A stretch of 64,000 bases of DNA from Catonia carolina (GCA_035578175.1 JAQMRL010000006.1:22665506-22729505), one strand, 5' to 3'; counted from the stretch's first letter, positions 35,312 to 46,948 are shown. Notes: generated by a model from the letters alone, not told the origin. Translations and numbers: made by a program.

Positions 35312-35505
35312 CGCCTCCGTGGCGTAGTGACTAGCGCGCTAGTCTACCAAGTGAAAGATCTCGGGTTCGTTTCCCCGCTAAGGTCTTGAAATTTTCAAAT
35401 ATTTAAACCCTCCGTTATCGTACCAAAACTGACAGTAGTCACTAATGACCAAGCTCTTGATGCAACTCTAAATAAACTAAAAAATTTAAAAAAGTAAAAA
35501 ATAGG
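35312..35505 (+). repeat. tRNA-derived SINE
   Basis: The head GACCGCCTCCGTGGCGTAGT and the B-box-like CTCGGGTTCGTTTCCCCGC are followed by CTCTTGATGCAACTCTAAAT and an A-rich tail. Confidence 0.75.
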
Positions 35506-35534
35506 TAAAAACCATTTTATTAACTATAATTTGT

Positions 35535-35856
35535 GTACGTTGCAATCTGTTCAATTTAAGAACAGTTAGCAACCCCTTGAAACAATGAGATGAGGCTGAT
35601 ATGTGTAATGTTTCAAAAAGGTGTAGTTTTGTGCAGATTCAAGCCGACCATTCCTGAGAGAATATAATTAATTAATTAATTAATTATAATTATAATTAAT
35701 TGAAACAGCACCGGTAACCACTATAGTATCCAATTTTCTGTAAACGTATCTACATTTACTAGGGATTTGAATCACGAACCTTCATTTCCGAAAATTAGCT
35801 GTTAAACAGACAACTAATGTTGACGACTTCACCTCTAGACCAACCCGATGGGTTAA
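35535..35856 (-). repeat. tRNA-derived SINE, family S1
   Basis: It contains GTGTACGTTGCAATCTGTTC, CAGATTCAAGCCGACCATTC and AGGGATTTGAATCACGAACC, and ends in the minus-strand A box (TAGACCAACCCGATGGGTTA). A (TTAA)n expansion lies at about 35668-35684. Confidence 0.78.
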
Positions 35857-35937
35857 ACAAATTTTAATCATGAGTGAATGATGTAAAATGAAAATCGACA
35901 TCTGTTGAACGTAAAAATATGTAAAATCACTAATGAT

Positions 35938-36712
35938 TAGTGACGGGTGTTATTTAACATAACAGAATTAATAACATGGTTACTGGGTTGAGCCAATTAT
36001 TGTGAAAGCAGGTTACTAAAAACACCCTGTTAAATAAACTGATGTACGAATGACGTTTAATAAAACGCTGTTATAAATGGCTGTTATAACAAAATCAAGT
36101 TATCAATAACCTTTTCGTTTAAAAACACCACTTTTAAATTTAACTACGTTATAATACTGCATCAATACAAACACAAGGGTAGCAAATCTCACTGAATCTC
36201 TCACGGACACAATGTTAAGACAAACAGCACTATTTCCTGTAATAATATACAACCACGACAAAACAAACGCAATTTTTCGCGAACACAAGAATGGCTAGTT
36301 GCGCTGAATCTTTCTTTTATGGACACACGGCGCTATAGTTACTATAAATTGTACACCGAGCTGCGAAGTCAGCAGCCATATTTTCATAAAGGCGACGGCA
36401 GGATTAAAGGAAGTCAATACTCAAAACAAACCATCCAGCGAGTCATGATATCGCAGTCGGACGGTTTGTTTTGACTATTATTTTCTGTACGAATAAAGAA
36501 ACCGATAACCAACGTACAGAAAATCTACATCATAGAGAATAATTTAGTTCACTTCTTATCCGCATGTGTCGTACTATTACCTTTTACTTCATTGTATTGT
36601 AGGCTGAACGATAACATTGTTATTTTAATACCAGGTTACCGAATCCTACTATCGAGCAGGCTGTTATTTTTAGTAACTCGTTATCAAAAAATAGCTTTAT
36701 TTCTTATCACTA
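35938..36712. mobile_element. hAT-like non-autonomous DNA element
   Basis: The left end TAGTGACGGG and the complement of the right end TAGTGATAAG form short inverted repeats. The 8-bp flanks are CTAATGAT (35930-35937) and CTAATGGA (36713-36720), compatible with a decayed 8-bp duplication. The interior is non-coding and includes a hairpin at 36434-36476. Confidence 0.55.
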
Positions 36713-36764
36713 CTAATGGATTTCTTCTTATATAATTAGTGAGTTCCTAGGAGCGCACCGGCCA

Positions 36765-36910
36765 TCTTTTTAGCAGAGACCTCTTGGTCTGAATAACGGA
36801 TAAAATCCATAGTTCTACACGGAGAATGTACCACTGGGATCTTATTCTCCTGAAAATTAAATTCCCCACCGCATAAATAAATAAAATATCATATACAGCT
36901 TATGGTACAT
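36765..36910 (+). mobile_element. Jockey-like LINE 3' UTR fragment
   Basis: CTCTTGGTCTGAATAACGGA and AATTAAATTCCCCACCGCAT match the 3' UTR of 24215-24750 and 3715-3977. Almost no coding part remains. Confidence 0.65.
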
Positions 36911-36971
36911 AATTTACATATATTTATATTTTGTATTTAATATTTATTAGTCTTATAATTATTATGTAACT

Positions 36972-37360
36972 TCCCATAAGAGACAGGTGGAATGTCAAAT
37001 TATTTACACTCAATCTGTTCGTTGCAGGACTAAAATAAATAGTTCTGTTTCTTATCACATGGTCAGCTAATTAAATGACTGAATCATTTAAGAACAGAAG
37101 AGGTAGAGTTGTAAAAGACACTAATCAGAGTTATCTCCTCTGAATGTAATGAATTTCATTTCACAGCCAAACCTTGTGGTGAATGAAGTAAAGGTGTTAT
37201 TTGCAGAGTGAAAAATATGTGCTTTTCAGAGGGCTCGGCATGTTGATAAGCGTACTTTTCCACTCATTGTGGAAGGCATAGGTAAACCACCTCACTCCTC
37301 GTTTTACTTAGTAAAACCTCTACAGGTTCAAACTAGCCTTTCGGCTGATGATCTGAACAG
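36972..37360 (+). repeat. SINE-like family A
   Basis: Starts CCCATAAGAGACAGGTGGAA and ends CTTTCGGCTGATGATCTGAA. Confidence 0.8.
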
Positions 37361-37369
37361 TATATTATT

Positions 37370-38320
37370 TACAATTGATCCTGAGGTATTGGAAGAATGT
37401 ACGTGTAAAAAGTATATTCAATCGTAATATTAATATTTATGTCTACGGAGAAATGAAGCAAGACCCTTTTGCCTGCAGTCAATTATGTTTATGATGGTTC
37501 TTAGTTACTGCCAAACGATGGAAGGGTAAAAGAATAGAAAATGACCCAGATAACATTATTTCACCGCCCAACGGTTAACCTACGGTATATTGTCAAAGAG
37601 TCCAACCTACACCATAATCTTACCCATGTTAAACAACAATGATACAATAAAACATATTGAATTCACATGTAGGAAGAAGATTTACTCTAACTTTTCCTTT
37701 TACACAAAATATTTGAAAACATAATCAGGTTGACCTTGACTTGTTTAACTATGTCATCTACCGGTTATTGGATCCAGTTCATTGAGGAATCATTCATTCA
37801 GAACTACTACGATTGTAATAATGAATTGTTTTACTATATTACATTGTAATAGTAATACTCATTACATATAAATATTTATCTTCTATATACTTAATTTTAA
37901 TATGACATTTACAAAGTAAATAATTAATATGTACATATTTAAATAATAGTTAAATAGCATTAATTAACTGTATACTTTATGTTTGCCGTAATTATAATAT
38001 TATAGGTAGTTCTCCAGGTAGGTATTATAGTTACATATATATTTAATTACTGTGTACAAAAACGTTAAAGTAACAATACAAAATTTAGGTGCTTTACTAT
38101 CATGCAATTAGATTTTATTACCTAATTACCATATACAGTAAAGGTAAATATTAGTTTACTTAATAATAATATTTCAAATTATCTTAATGTTTTTGTTTAG
38201 TCATTTAATTTTTTATTTTTATTTTTAAGAAACTCTAAGCAACTAGTTCAAGAACTTAAACCAGGCTTTTAGACAAATGTTAAAATAAAGACCCTAAGTA
38301 TCTTTAAATAAGTATAAAAA
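37370..38320. other. AT-rich intergenic sequence
   Basis: Nothing recognised. Confidence 0.5.
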
Positions 38321-38321
38321 A

Positions 38322-39640
38322 ATTTGGTGTGGAACAGTCGCACGACTTTATCTTGCCTGTTGTTGTTTAGGTCATCAGCCAAAAGGCTGGTTTGAACCTG
38401 TAGAGGTTTTACTAAGTAAAACGAGGAGTGAGGTGGTTTACCATTGCCTTCCTCACTGAGTGGAAAAGTACGCTTATCAGCATGCCGGGCCCTCTGAAAA
38501 GCACATATTTTCCACTCTGCAAATGACACCTTCACTTCATTCACCACAGGGTCTGGCTGTATAATGAAATTCATTACTTTCAGAGGAGATAACTCTGATT
38601 AGTGTCTTTTACACCTCTACCTCTTCTGCTCTTAAATGATTCAGTCATTCAATTGGCTGACCATGTGATAAGAAACAGAACTATTTATTTTAGCCCTGCA
38701 ACAAACAGATTGAGTGTAAATAATTTGACACTCCACCTGTCAGTTATGGGCAGATTATCTTGCCTATGGAAATAATTAACAATATAAGTAACATTAGCCA
38801 TAAAACATTACAAATAAACAAAAAAATTTACTTCAAAAAACATAACCTATTTTCATGAGTGAATGACGCAAAATGAAAACCAACCTAAGTTTGGCTTAAT
38901 AATGCGGAAAATTATTCTTTCACGCTAAACTAGGCTCTATTGAGAATAATACTTAAAATTAAAATTGTCGATCTTTAAATTTCCTATAAAAATGATTGTA
39001 TAGGCATTTTTGTTGTAAAATAAATAGGCTACTACGGCCGAAATCTTAAAAAATCGATTTTTTACAGATTTTCATGAAAAAAAAAACAGAAAATTGCCAA
39101 TTACCGCTAAACTAAGCGTTATAGAAAGAAATGTTACAAGTAAAAGTTGTATATTTTTAAATTGTCTAGACTACAACTTTAATTGATACACTTATGCGCT
39201 AAAATACATATTAAAGCCGTAATCTTAGAAAAACTATTTTATTCCACGAGAGCACAGCCTTTTCAAGAAATTCAGCAGACATGGTGCCTACCCTATCTCG
39301 TAGAGTATAAAAAAGGTAGTAAATGAGACGATTTAAAAAAAATATCGTTGAAGCTGTTTTTGAGAAAAATCGCAAAAAAGTGAAATATGACACGAATAAA
39401 CTACTACTTCCGGTTGACCGATTATAATGGAAATGTTTGCGACAGGTCCTTTAGTAGTACCTAACTTAAGTTTCAAGTTTTAAGTTCGTACAATTCTCCC
39501 TTCTTGAGATATTTTGTTCACACACGCGCGCGCGCACAAACATACACACACACTCAGACCAATCACTAAAAACATGTTTTCTTGAGTTCAGGAGCTGAAA
39601 ACGTGTAGATCCGATGAAAACCGATTTCGAAAAATATGTA
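38322..39640 (+). repeat. ~0.9-kb family B, copy split by a SINE
   Basis: The left end (TTGGTGTGGAACAGTCGCAC) is separated from the rest by the family A insertion at 38358-38754. The body follows with CATGAGTGAATGACGCAAAA, CTACTACTTCCGGTTGACCG and a CACACGCGCGCGCGC tract near 39520. The right terminus is missing. Confidence 0.75.
38358..38754 (-). repeat. SINE-like family A with 10-bp target duplication
   Basis: It is flanked by TTATCTTGCC at 38348-38357 and 38755-38764. On the minus strand it is a full-length family A copy with an open frame from the ATG at 38574 (NFIIQPDPVVNEVKVSFAEW) that continues through the element. Confidence 0.88.
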
Positions 39641-39899
39641 AAAAATAAAGTAAAAATATGTACCTGCGCGCAGGTGTGTGTGTGTGTCTTTCTTTGTCTG
39701 TGCTTGTGTGAACATAAAAAAAATGGGAAAGTTGATAGCTTCAAGTCCTCGGGGAGATAACACAATCAAAGACCAGCGAAAAGGAAGCGAAAACGAGGAC
39801 AGATGGTCGGTGCACTCCAAGGAACGTTTTACTTGTACTATAAGAAAAAAAAACTGTAAAGAAAAGCTAAGATTCAACATTATAATACTATGCTAAAAC

Positions 39900-40350
39900 C
39901 TTTGTGTCTGTAGGCCAGTATGAGCCTTAAAACGACCGAGAAGGCTGAGCAAAGAGATGCAAAGAGAAAGATCTTTAACAAGAAAATAGGTCTGACGATA
40001 GTAGACGGATAATAAGGTTACGTGGTCGAGAACAATGTACCAAGAAAATATAAAATTAATAGAAACTAATAGAAAAATAAGACAAGAATTTTACGGACAA
40101 CCTGTATGGAATGGATGACAAACGGTTGAAAAAACTAATTTTTAAGACACTAAACAATAGACCTAAGGTGTCGGATAAAATGGTTTAAAGAAAAGAATAT
40201 TGAGAAAACCGGAATAAACCGATAAAAAGATGAATTGAACGTAATTCTGACAACTAATTACGGACTTTATGGGCATCATGAAGAGGAAAAAAAAGAACAC
40301 CGAGTGGAATAAAGAAAGAAGAAAAGTATAAAACGAACGAATGTTGAAAA
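39900..40350 (+). mobile_element. RTE-like LINE C-terminal relic
   Basis: The shifting plus-strand frames give SKLIETNRKIRQEFYGQ-like, MDDKRLKKLIFKTLNNRPKV and IKR-type segments matching the C-terminal FYGHLxRM-RL-K-I region of RTE-like elements; compare 19280-20320. It is heavily damaged. Confidence 0.6.
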
Positions 40351-40679
40351 TATAGGCTGCAAAAGGAGCTGCCAAAACCGTCTTAAACCACCTCTCACGT
40401 GGTCTAAGCCAAATTCGTCCTATACGAAAAAATATTTATGTGTATGAATGAAATTTTCATGTAAAAGTTTAATTCTTATCATTTTGTTTTTCATTGATCA
40501 TTACTTCTATCTCTTATATTCGTACGGTATTAGTAAAATACAAAGTGAAAAATACAAAGTAAAAAACGGAAATGGAATTTATATTTCATTATTGGGGTAG
40601 TCTACAAACTCAACGTAAGATAAAAAATTACGTAATGAATAACAAAAGTAAAAAACATAACATAGGTAGCCTAATACAA

Positions 40680-41610
40680 AAATCTGGTGTGAAACACTCA
40701 CACAACTTTTTCTTGCCAATGCAAATAATGAAAAATATATCCTAATATTAGTAATAAAACATTAGAAATAAACAAAAAACTAAACTCAAAAAACATAACG
40801 TCATTTAAATCAAGAGTGAATGATGCAAAATGAAAATCAATCTCAGTTTGGCTTAATAATACGGAAAATCACTCTTTTACGCTAAACTAGGCTCTGTATA
40901 GAAAACTACTTTAAATAAAAGTTTTTGATCATTTAATTTCCTATAAATTTGGTTACATACACTTATGTCATCATACTAAGATTTAAATCTTAAAAAATCG
41001 ATTATCTTTACACATCGAGAAAAAAAACAGAAAATCGCTAATTACTGCTAAACTAAGCGTTATGCAAACAAATGTTTCAAGTAAAAGTTGTAGGATTTTA
41101 AACTATCTACTACTTTTATTTGGTACATTTTTGCGCTACAATCCATATTAAAGCTCCAATCTTAAAGAAATAATTTTTTTACGAGAGAACAGCCTCCCCA
41201 AGAATTTTAACAGACGGACACCTAACCTATCTTATAGAGCATAAAAAAATTTAGTCAATGAAGTGATTTTTTAAAAAAATCGTAGGAGCCGTTTTTGAGA
41301 AAATTTTTAAAAAGTGAAAATCGACACGAATAAACTACTACTTCCGGTTGACCGATTTTGATGAAAATGTTCTTGTCGGGTCCCCGGTTGTAGTACCTAA
41401 CATAAGTTTCAAGTTCTTACAATATTCCGTTCTTGAGATATAATTTTGGTCACGCACGCACACACAGACCAATCGCTAAAACCATGTTTTTTTGGGTTCA
41501 GAGGGTCTGAAAGTGTGTAGATCTGGTGAAAACTCAATTTCAATAATCGACATGAAAGCAATACTTTCTTTCCTATATATTCATATAGGCAAGAGAAAGA
41601 AAAAAAGATA
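40680..41610 (+). repeat. ~0.9-kb family B, full-length copy
   Basis: Left GTGTGAAACACTCACACAAC at about 40689; right ATAGGCAAGAGAAAG at about 41585-41599. The short CA tract at 41455-41470 is much contracted compared with 45513-45590. Confidence 0.8.
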
Positions 41611-41734
41611 AATAAAAATAAAAAACAATAAAAAGGACAAAGGGCCGAATAGCCTAATCGATACAAGATAACTGTGCCTTTTGGCGCCAAGTATCTATGC
41701 ATCTATCTACTGTATTTCTTTCTTTTATTCCTAA

Positions 41735-42320
41735 TGTGTGTAAGTTAAAATCTGTTCAATTCAGAGTAATAAGCAACCCTATAATCCAATGAGATGAGGA
41801 TTATGTGCATGATGTGTAAATGAGGTCTTGTGAAGACCAAGGCCGACTATTCCTGAAAGAGTATAATTAATTGAATCCCAACCATCAAAGTATACCGGTA
41901 ACCACTATCTAGTATTCAAATCCGTACAAAAGTTTTTCTTAGCTTTGATTTGTTATCGGGAACTGTACTTAAAAAAAACTGCACTAAAATTGACAACTAC
42001 TCAATTTACAACTATATATATATTAACGACTACTCAATTTGTTAGCTGCTTTTCGCAATATTTTTTTTTAACGTGATTCGCCAAGAATTTTTTGAACTGG
42101 AATCCTCAGTGGAGCTTTATCAAGAATGGCTGTCAGCTGGTCTCCTCACAAAGTCGCTTGCCCAACTAGTGTAGCTTAACAAATATTAGCAATTTTCTAT
42201 CAGCTAGCTGACTGGCCTGGCCCGAAGGCCCGTATAAAAGTAACTTCATTTACTAGAATTTGAACTAGGAACCTTCGTCTTCAAAAATCAGTTATTAAAC
42301 AACTGACTGATTGTATTTTA
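41735..42320 (-). repeat. tRNA-derived SINE, family S1, interrupted
   Basis: The body (GCAACCCTATAATCCAATGA, CAACCATCAAAGTATACCGG) stops at about 41933 and the head resumes at 42230 (CCCGTATAAAAGT, GAATTTGAACTAGGAACC). The 296 bp between belong to another element. Confidence 0.78.
41934..42229 (-). repeat. 296-bp insertion, possible SINE
   Basis: It is framed by CCGTACAAAAGT (41922-41933) and CCGTATAAAAGT (42230-42241), a 12-bp target duplication with one change. The minus strand contains a tRNA-like stretch (ACTAGTTGGGCAAGCGACTT, then GGATTCCAGTTCAAAAAA) and ends with AAAA next to the duplication. Its family is not otherwise seen here. Confidence 0.65.
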
Positions 42321-42324
42321 CATT

Positions 42325-42435
42325 TTTCTTCTTCTTTAGGTGCCTATCCGTTCCAAATCTATGCTATCATCATAGCAATTCTCACTTTATTCTTTGCACT
42401 GCTAAACAGCTCTTCTGAGCTTTCATACAATAAAA
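42325..42435 (-). mobile_element. LINE 3' tip (C-terminus and GAA tail)
   Basis: The minus strand reads SSEELFSSAKNKVRIAMMIA, a stop, and GGATAGGCACCTAAAGAAGA. It is the same 3' end type as 13363-13690. Confidence 0.68.
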
Positions 42436-42439
42436 AATT

Positions 42440-43365
42440 GTAGGTTTTGTTGTTGTTATTTCGTCACAATATTTTAAAATCCAAAAATATATAGTGGAGT
42501 TAGGACAAAAGAAGGTATGTGACTCCATGATAAACCAAAGAAACTGTTCTCTTATTCACATGGAGAGACCATGGAGAGTAATATCCCAGGAAACTCTTCT
42601 GACTACTCAAGGAATCATTAGTAACTAAATTTCATTTTTATTTATATTTTATTACTCTATAATTAATAGAAATTTTATTATTTTAACTGTGTCTTGCAAT
42701 AGATGAGTAGGGATTTCATAACTAGAATCGATTCTGTACTGATATAGCTAATGGGATATCAATGTTGAAAGTTGTAAACTTGAAAGATTCTTTCCCGGCA
42801 TTGTAGAGTTTGATTAGATAATCGAGACAAGATAAATCATGTATCGGATTACAATGTCCTAAATCGACTTATAACGTAGATAAAATACATGTTTTTTATC
42901 TTTAGTTGTTATTTATGATCAGAAATAAAATATTGCAGGATTTCCTGATAATGTTTCGGAAATTGTCGGCAAAAATTATGATAAACATATTAATGATAAC
43001 CTTGAAGATTGACATGAAATCTATAAGGCATAAAGAAAACATATTTTTGATGTCCTTTAAAGATAAAGAAGTGTTTAATTACAATTGAATATTGATGCAT
43101 ATGTACATAAGCATAACAATTATTATTGTTTACATACACCGTTATTAAAAAAAAGCAGTAATGCAGTTGTTCTTAAATAGCCGACGTACAGGGTTTCTCA
43201 TTCTGTCTGTCCTTGAAATCTCTTTTTTAGAATGTCGCATCTACTTGTAAAATTTGATGTGCGTTATTCGTTGAGATATATTGAACGTCAATTATAATTT
43301 TTAATTAATTCAGTTTAAAATGGAATGTCTGTAAAAGGCAATCCTAATAAATGTAGGTACTATGT
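42440..43365. other. AT-rich intergenic sequence
   Basis: Nothing recognised. Confidence 0.5.
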
Positions 43366-43367
43366 AC

Positions 43368-43700
43368 TGTTTTCTCTCCAGGGCTACAAAAATAGTTTTG
43401 TTTCTTATCACATAAATGATCAGGCAATTATATCACTGATGCATTTACGAACAGAAGAGGTAAAGTAGTAAACGATAGTTAGAGTTATCTCCTCTGAGAA
43501 TAATGAATTTCATTATACAGCTAGTCTTTTTGGTGAATGAAGTGAAAGTATCATTTTTAGGGTGGATCTGGCATGCTGATAAGCATACTTTTCCATTCAG
43601 TGAGGAAGGCATGGAAACCCACTTTACTCCTGGTTTTATTTATTAAAGCTTCTAGAAGTTCAAACCAGCCTTTTGGCTGATGACCTAAACAACACAACAC
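43368..43700 (+). repeat. SINE-like family A, 5' truncated
   Basis: Starts at CTCCAGGGCTACAAAAATAG and ends GGCTGATGACCTAAACAACA. Confidence 0.78.
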
Positions 43701-44249
43701 AAGTAAAATACAAAGAATGTTAGGCTGAATTTTGATTACAGTACGAATCTATAAAAGAAGTCCAAAAAATTAAATCTTTTCAACCTAGAATTTTAAATTA
43801 AACTATTGCAAAATAAATTTATTGCTAGTAATTTGGCACCGACCCGCAGAAAGATCTTCACTAAAGTAAACTGCCAACAACTTTTGAGTGTAAATTATAG
43901 ACATATCTAAACTCTCCTAATATTTGTAATACTGCAGTAGTAATAAAAGTACTACATTGTTATAAGCTACTAGAATAAATTATGGTTTTATTGTAAATAC
44001 AAAAAAAAAATATTTGTACTAATATAAAGATCATGTTTATGTTAGATAAATGAGTTATTCAGACTGTGTATTTGCTGAACTGAGTTATTAAAAATGACTT
44101 AAGGAGCACTCTAGCGAATACTTTCTTAACTAGGACACCATGTTTTACACAATAATACTCTTATGAAAATACTTTAATTGCACGAATAGGAAATTATTAT
44201 TTTAAACGTAATATTATTTTTAATTTTCTGGAATGATCTTGAGTAAAAT

Positions 44250-45255
44250 AAAAAAATTTAGAGTGAAACACTCACAAAATTTTCTCTTGCCAATATAAAT
44301 AATAAAAATCTAATCCTTGGTAATTTAAGAGTAAATATTTCAAAATTTAAAAATACAAATTTTAGTCATGAGTAAAATGAAACCAACCTTCTGTTGAATT
44401 TAAAAATATGGAATATTATTAATTGACGCTAAACTAACATCTATAGAAAAGTGCTTGAAGTTTAAGAAAATTTGAAAAACATGCTTAGAATGAAAGTTGT
44501 AAACTTTTTAATTTTCTATAACTTTGATTGTATACACTTTTGGTGTAAAATGCGTACTAGATAGCAATTTTAAAAAAATCTTTTCGTAACGATTTCAATG
44601 AGAAAAGACCAAAATCACTAATTGAGCTAAGCAAAACTCGCTACTAACAAATTCTAAAAATAAAGATTGTTGATTCTTATATTACAGATTGTATTATTCT
44701 TATATTATCATCAAATAAAGATTGATGCTTCTTAATTTTCTACAACTGTAATTATGTATTTTCGTCATAAAATGCTTATTAAGGTCACATTAATAAAACA
44801 ACAATTTTTTTCCACGAGAACAGAACTCACACGAATTTTATTAGACATGTAGCTTAGCCTATTATAAAGAACACAAAATGTATTTTAAATAAGGCGATTT
44901 TTAAAAATATCGTAGGAGACTTTTTTACAAATATTTCAAACAAATGAAAATTGCACGAATAAACTACTACTTCCAGTTGACCGATTTTAATGAAATTGGC
45001 CGCGTCGGGTTTTCTAGTGGTATTTAACTAATTGCATTCCAAGTTTCATCTAAGTACAATATTCCGTTCTTTAGGTATATTTTTTAGACACATAAACACA
45101 CAGACATCCAGACCAATTGCCAAAAACATGTTTCTTTTTGGGTTCAGGGCCTGAAAACGTAAATATCTAGTGAAAAATAGATTTTGAAAAATCGATTAGG
45201 AAACAATACTTTCATTTATTACGTATTAACACAAGGCAAGAAAAGAAAGTAAAAT
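44250..45255 (+). repeat. ~0.9-kb family B copy (left arm of inverted pair)
   Basis: Left GAGTGAAACACTCACAAAAT; right CAAGGCAAGAAAAGAAAG. It is more diverged than its neighbour at 45370-46365. Confidence 0.75.
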
Positions 45256-45369
45256 ATATAGTTTTCTGTTAGCTAACAATGATTCTAAATTTCTATTGAA
45301 ATTAAAAGATCAACGGTGAAAAAAATATCAAAAAATATAGAAAATATTGGTTTTTTCTAAAATATTACA

Positions 45370-45509
45370 TGTATTTTTACTTTCTCTTGCCTATATGAAT
45401 ATATAGGAAGGAAAGTATTGTTTTCATGTCGATTTTTCGAAATCGAGTTTTCACCGGATCTATACGTTTCCAGACCCCCTGAACCCAAAAAACATGTTTT
45501 TAGCGATTG

Positions 45510-45550
<41 letters not shown>

Positions 45551-46365
45551 TGTGTGTGTGTGAGTGTGTGTGTGTGTGTGTGTGTGAACAGAATATCTCA
45601 AGAACGGAACATCGTACGAACTTGAAACTTGAAACTTAAGTTACATATCACTACCGGACCCGACACGAACATTTTCATCAAAATCGGTCAACCGGAAGTA
45701 GTAGTTTATTCGTATAATTTTTCACTTTTTTGCGATTTTCTCAAAAACTAGTCCTACGATTTTTTTAAAAATCAACTGGTTTACTACATTTTTTATGCTC
45801 TACAATATAGGGTAGGCGCTATGTTTGCTGAAATTCTGCTTGAGGCTGTTTTTTACGTAAAAACATTTTCTTTTTAAGATTGCGGCTTTAATATGCATTT
45901 TAGCGCAAAACGTTATATAATAAAAGTTGTAGAGAATGTAAAATTCTACAACTTTTATTTCAAACATTTTTTGTATAACGCTTAGTTTAGCGGTAATTTG
46001 CGATTTTCTGTTTTTTCTCACGAAAACGTTGAAAAATCGATTTTTTTAACATTTTGGTCTTAGTATGCATTTTACGACAAAAGTGTATATAATTAAATTT
46101 ATAGAAAATTAAAAGATCTACAACTTTTATTTAGAGAATTTTTCTCTACAGAGCCTAGTTTAGAGAGAAAGAGTGATTTTCCGTATTTTTAAGCCGAAAT
46201 GAGGTTGATTTTCATTTTGCGTCTTTCACTCATGATTAAAATTAGGTTATGTTTTTTGAGGTTAGTTTTTTGTTTATTTCTTATGTTTTATTACTAATGT
46301 TAGGTTTATTGTTAATTATTTTCATTGGCAAGAGAAAGTTGTGTGTGTGTTTCACACCAGATTTT
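45370..46365 (-). repeat. ~0.9-kb family B copy (right arm of inverted pair)
   Basis: It is read in reverse: CTTTCTCTTGCCTATATGAA at 45381 to TTGGCAAGAGAAAGTTGTGT at about 46325. It contains the longest (GT)n tract of the window (45513-45590) and the CGGTCAACCGGAAGTAGTAG block. Confidence 0.8.
45513..45590. repeat. (GT)n microsatellite
   Basis: About 78 bp of GT with a few C and A interruptions, inside family B. The 73-residue frame across it is an artefact. Confidence 0.9.
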
Positions 46366-46646
46366 TATTTTAACCATTCATTATCTTTATTTAGAACACT
46401 ACGACAACTGAATGTTTATCTGCAATTTTCTTTGAAACTTGATAACCATATCCATGCCCTTAACAAGCAGATAGATTGTTAACTAATTTGCCCTTAATCT
46501 CCTAGTTCCAGGGCTATTGTTTTTTTGACTTTATTGATGAAAAATAAACTACAACTGTGTAACAATTTAACACAAATAGCAGTTATAATGTCAATAGTTT
46601 TATATAATTGTCTTGATGTCACTTGTGTGAGGTAGTCGCCCAGACT

Positions 46647-46684
46647 GAATCGTCTTGAGAGGTAGTTACCTCTCAAGACGATTC
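46647..46684. repeat. Perfect 18-bp-arm palindrome
   Basis: GAATCGTCTTGAGAGGTA, then GT, then the exact reverse complement. It lies at the 3' end of a Jockey fragment. Confidence 0.9.
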
Positions 46685-46940
46685 ACAAGAAGTCTCTATT
46701 CCATTGCCTTTTCAGTCTTCTAGGTGGGTTGTGTGGTAGGTGAGGAGCGGACAATGACTGAATTTGTGAATTTGTGTGATATTGTGGTTTGATATGAAAA
46801 CATCTGTATAGTTTCCTTATTGTTTCGTCTACCGTTTCAATCTTAAGGTCTCTATTACAAGTCTCATAACATTGTTTTGTTACTAACGTATGTTGGACAG
46901 CCAGTGATGAAGCGTAAAGTTTTGTTCTGGAATGTCAGAA
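46685..46940 (-). mobile_element. Jockey-like LINE, C-terminal fragment
   Basis: The minus-strand translation gives KTLRFITGCPTYVSNKTML, then NRDLKIETVDETIRKLYRCF and PPRRLKRQWNRDFL, followed by a stop. These are the standard C-terminal blocks of Jockey RTs. Confidence 0.78.
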
Positions 46941-46948
46941 TACGTTTT

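Larger units (their letters stand above)
35190..35937 (+). repeat. Family B left-end copy, split by two SINEs
   Basis: AAAACACTCACACAACTCTC at about 35193 and the following TTGCTAATGTAAATAATGAG match the family B left end. After SINEs at 35312-35505 and 35535-35856, the family B text resumes at about 35862 with CATGAGTGAATGATGTAAAA and stops at the hAT-like element starting at 35938. Confidence 0.68.

Noticed and set aside
39466..39896. Cys/Thr/His-rich frames around the CA/GT tracts at 39.5, 41.4 and 45.5 kb
   Set aside because: They are dinucleotide tracts inside the non-coding family B repeat; no frame is conserved.
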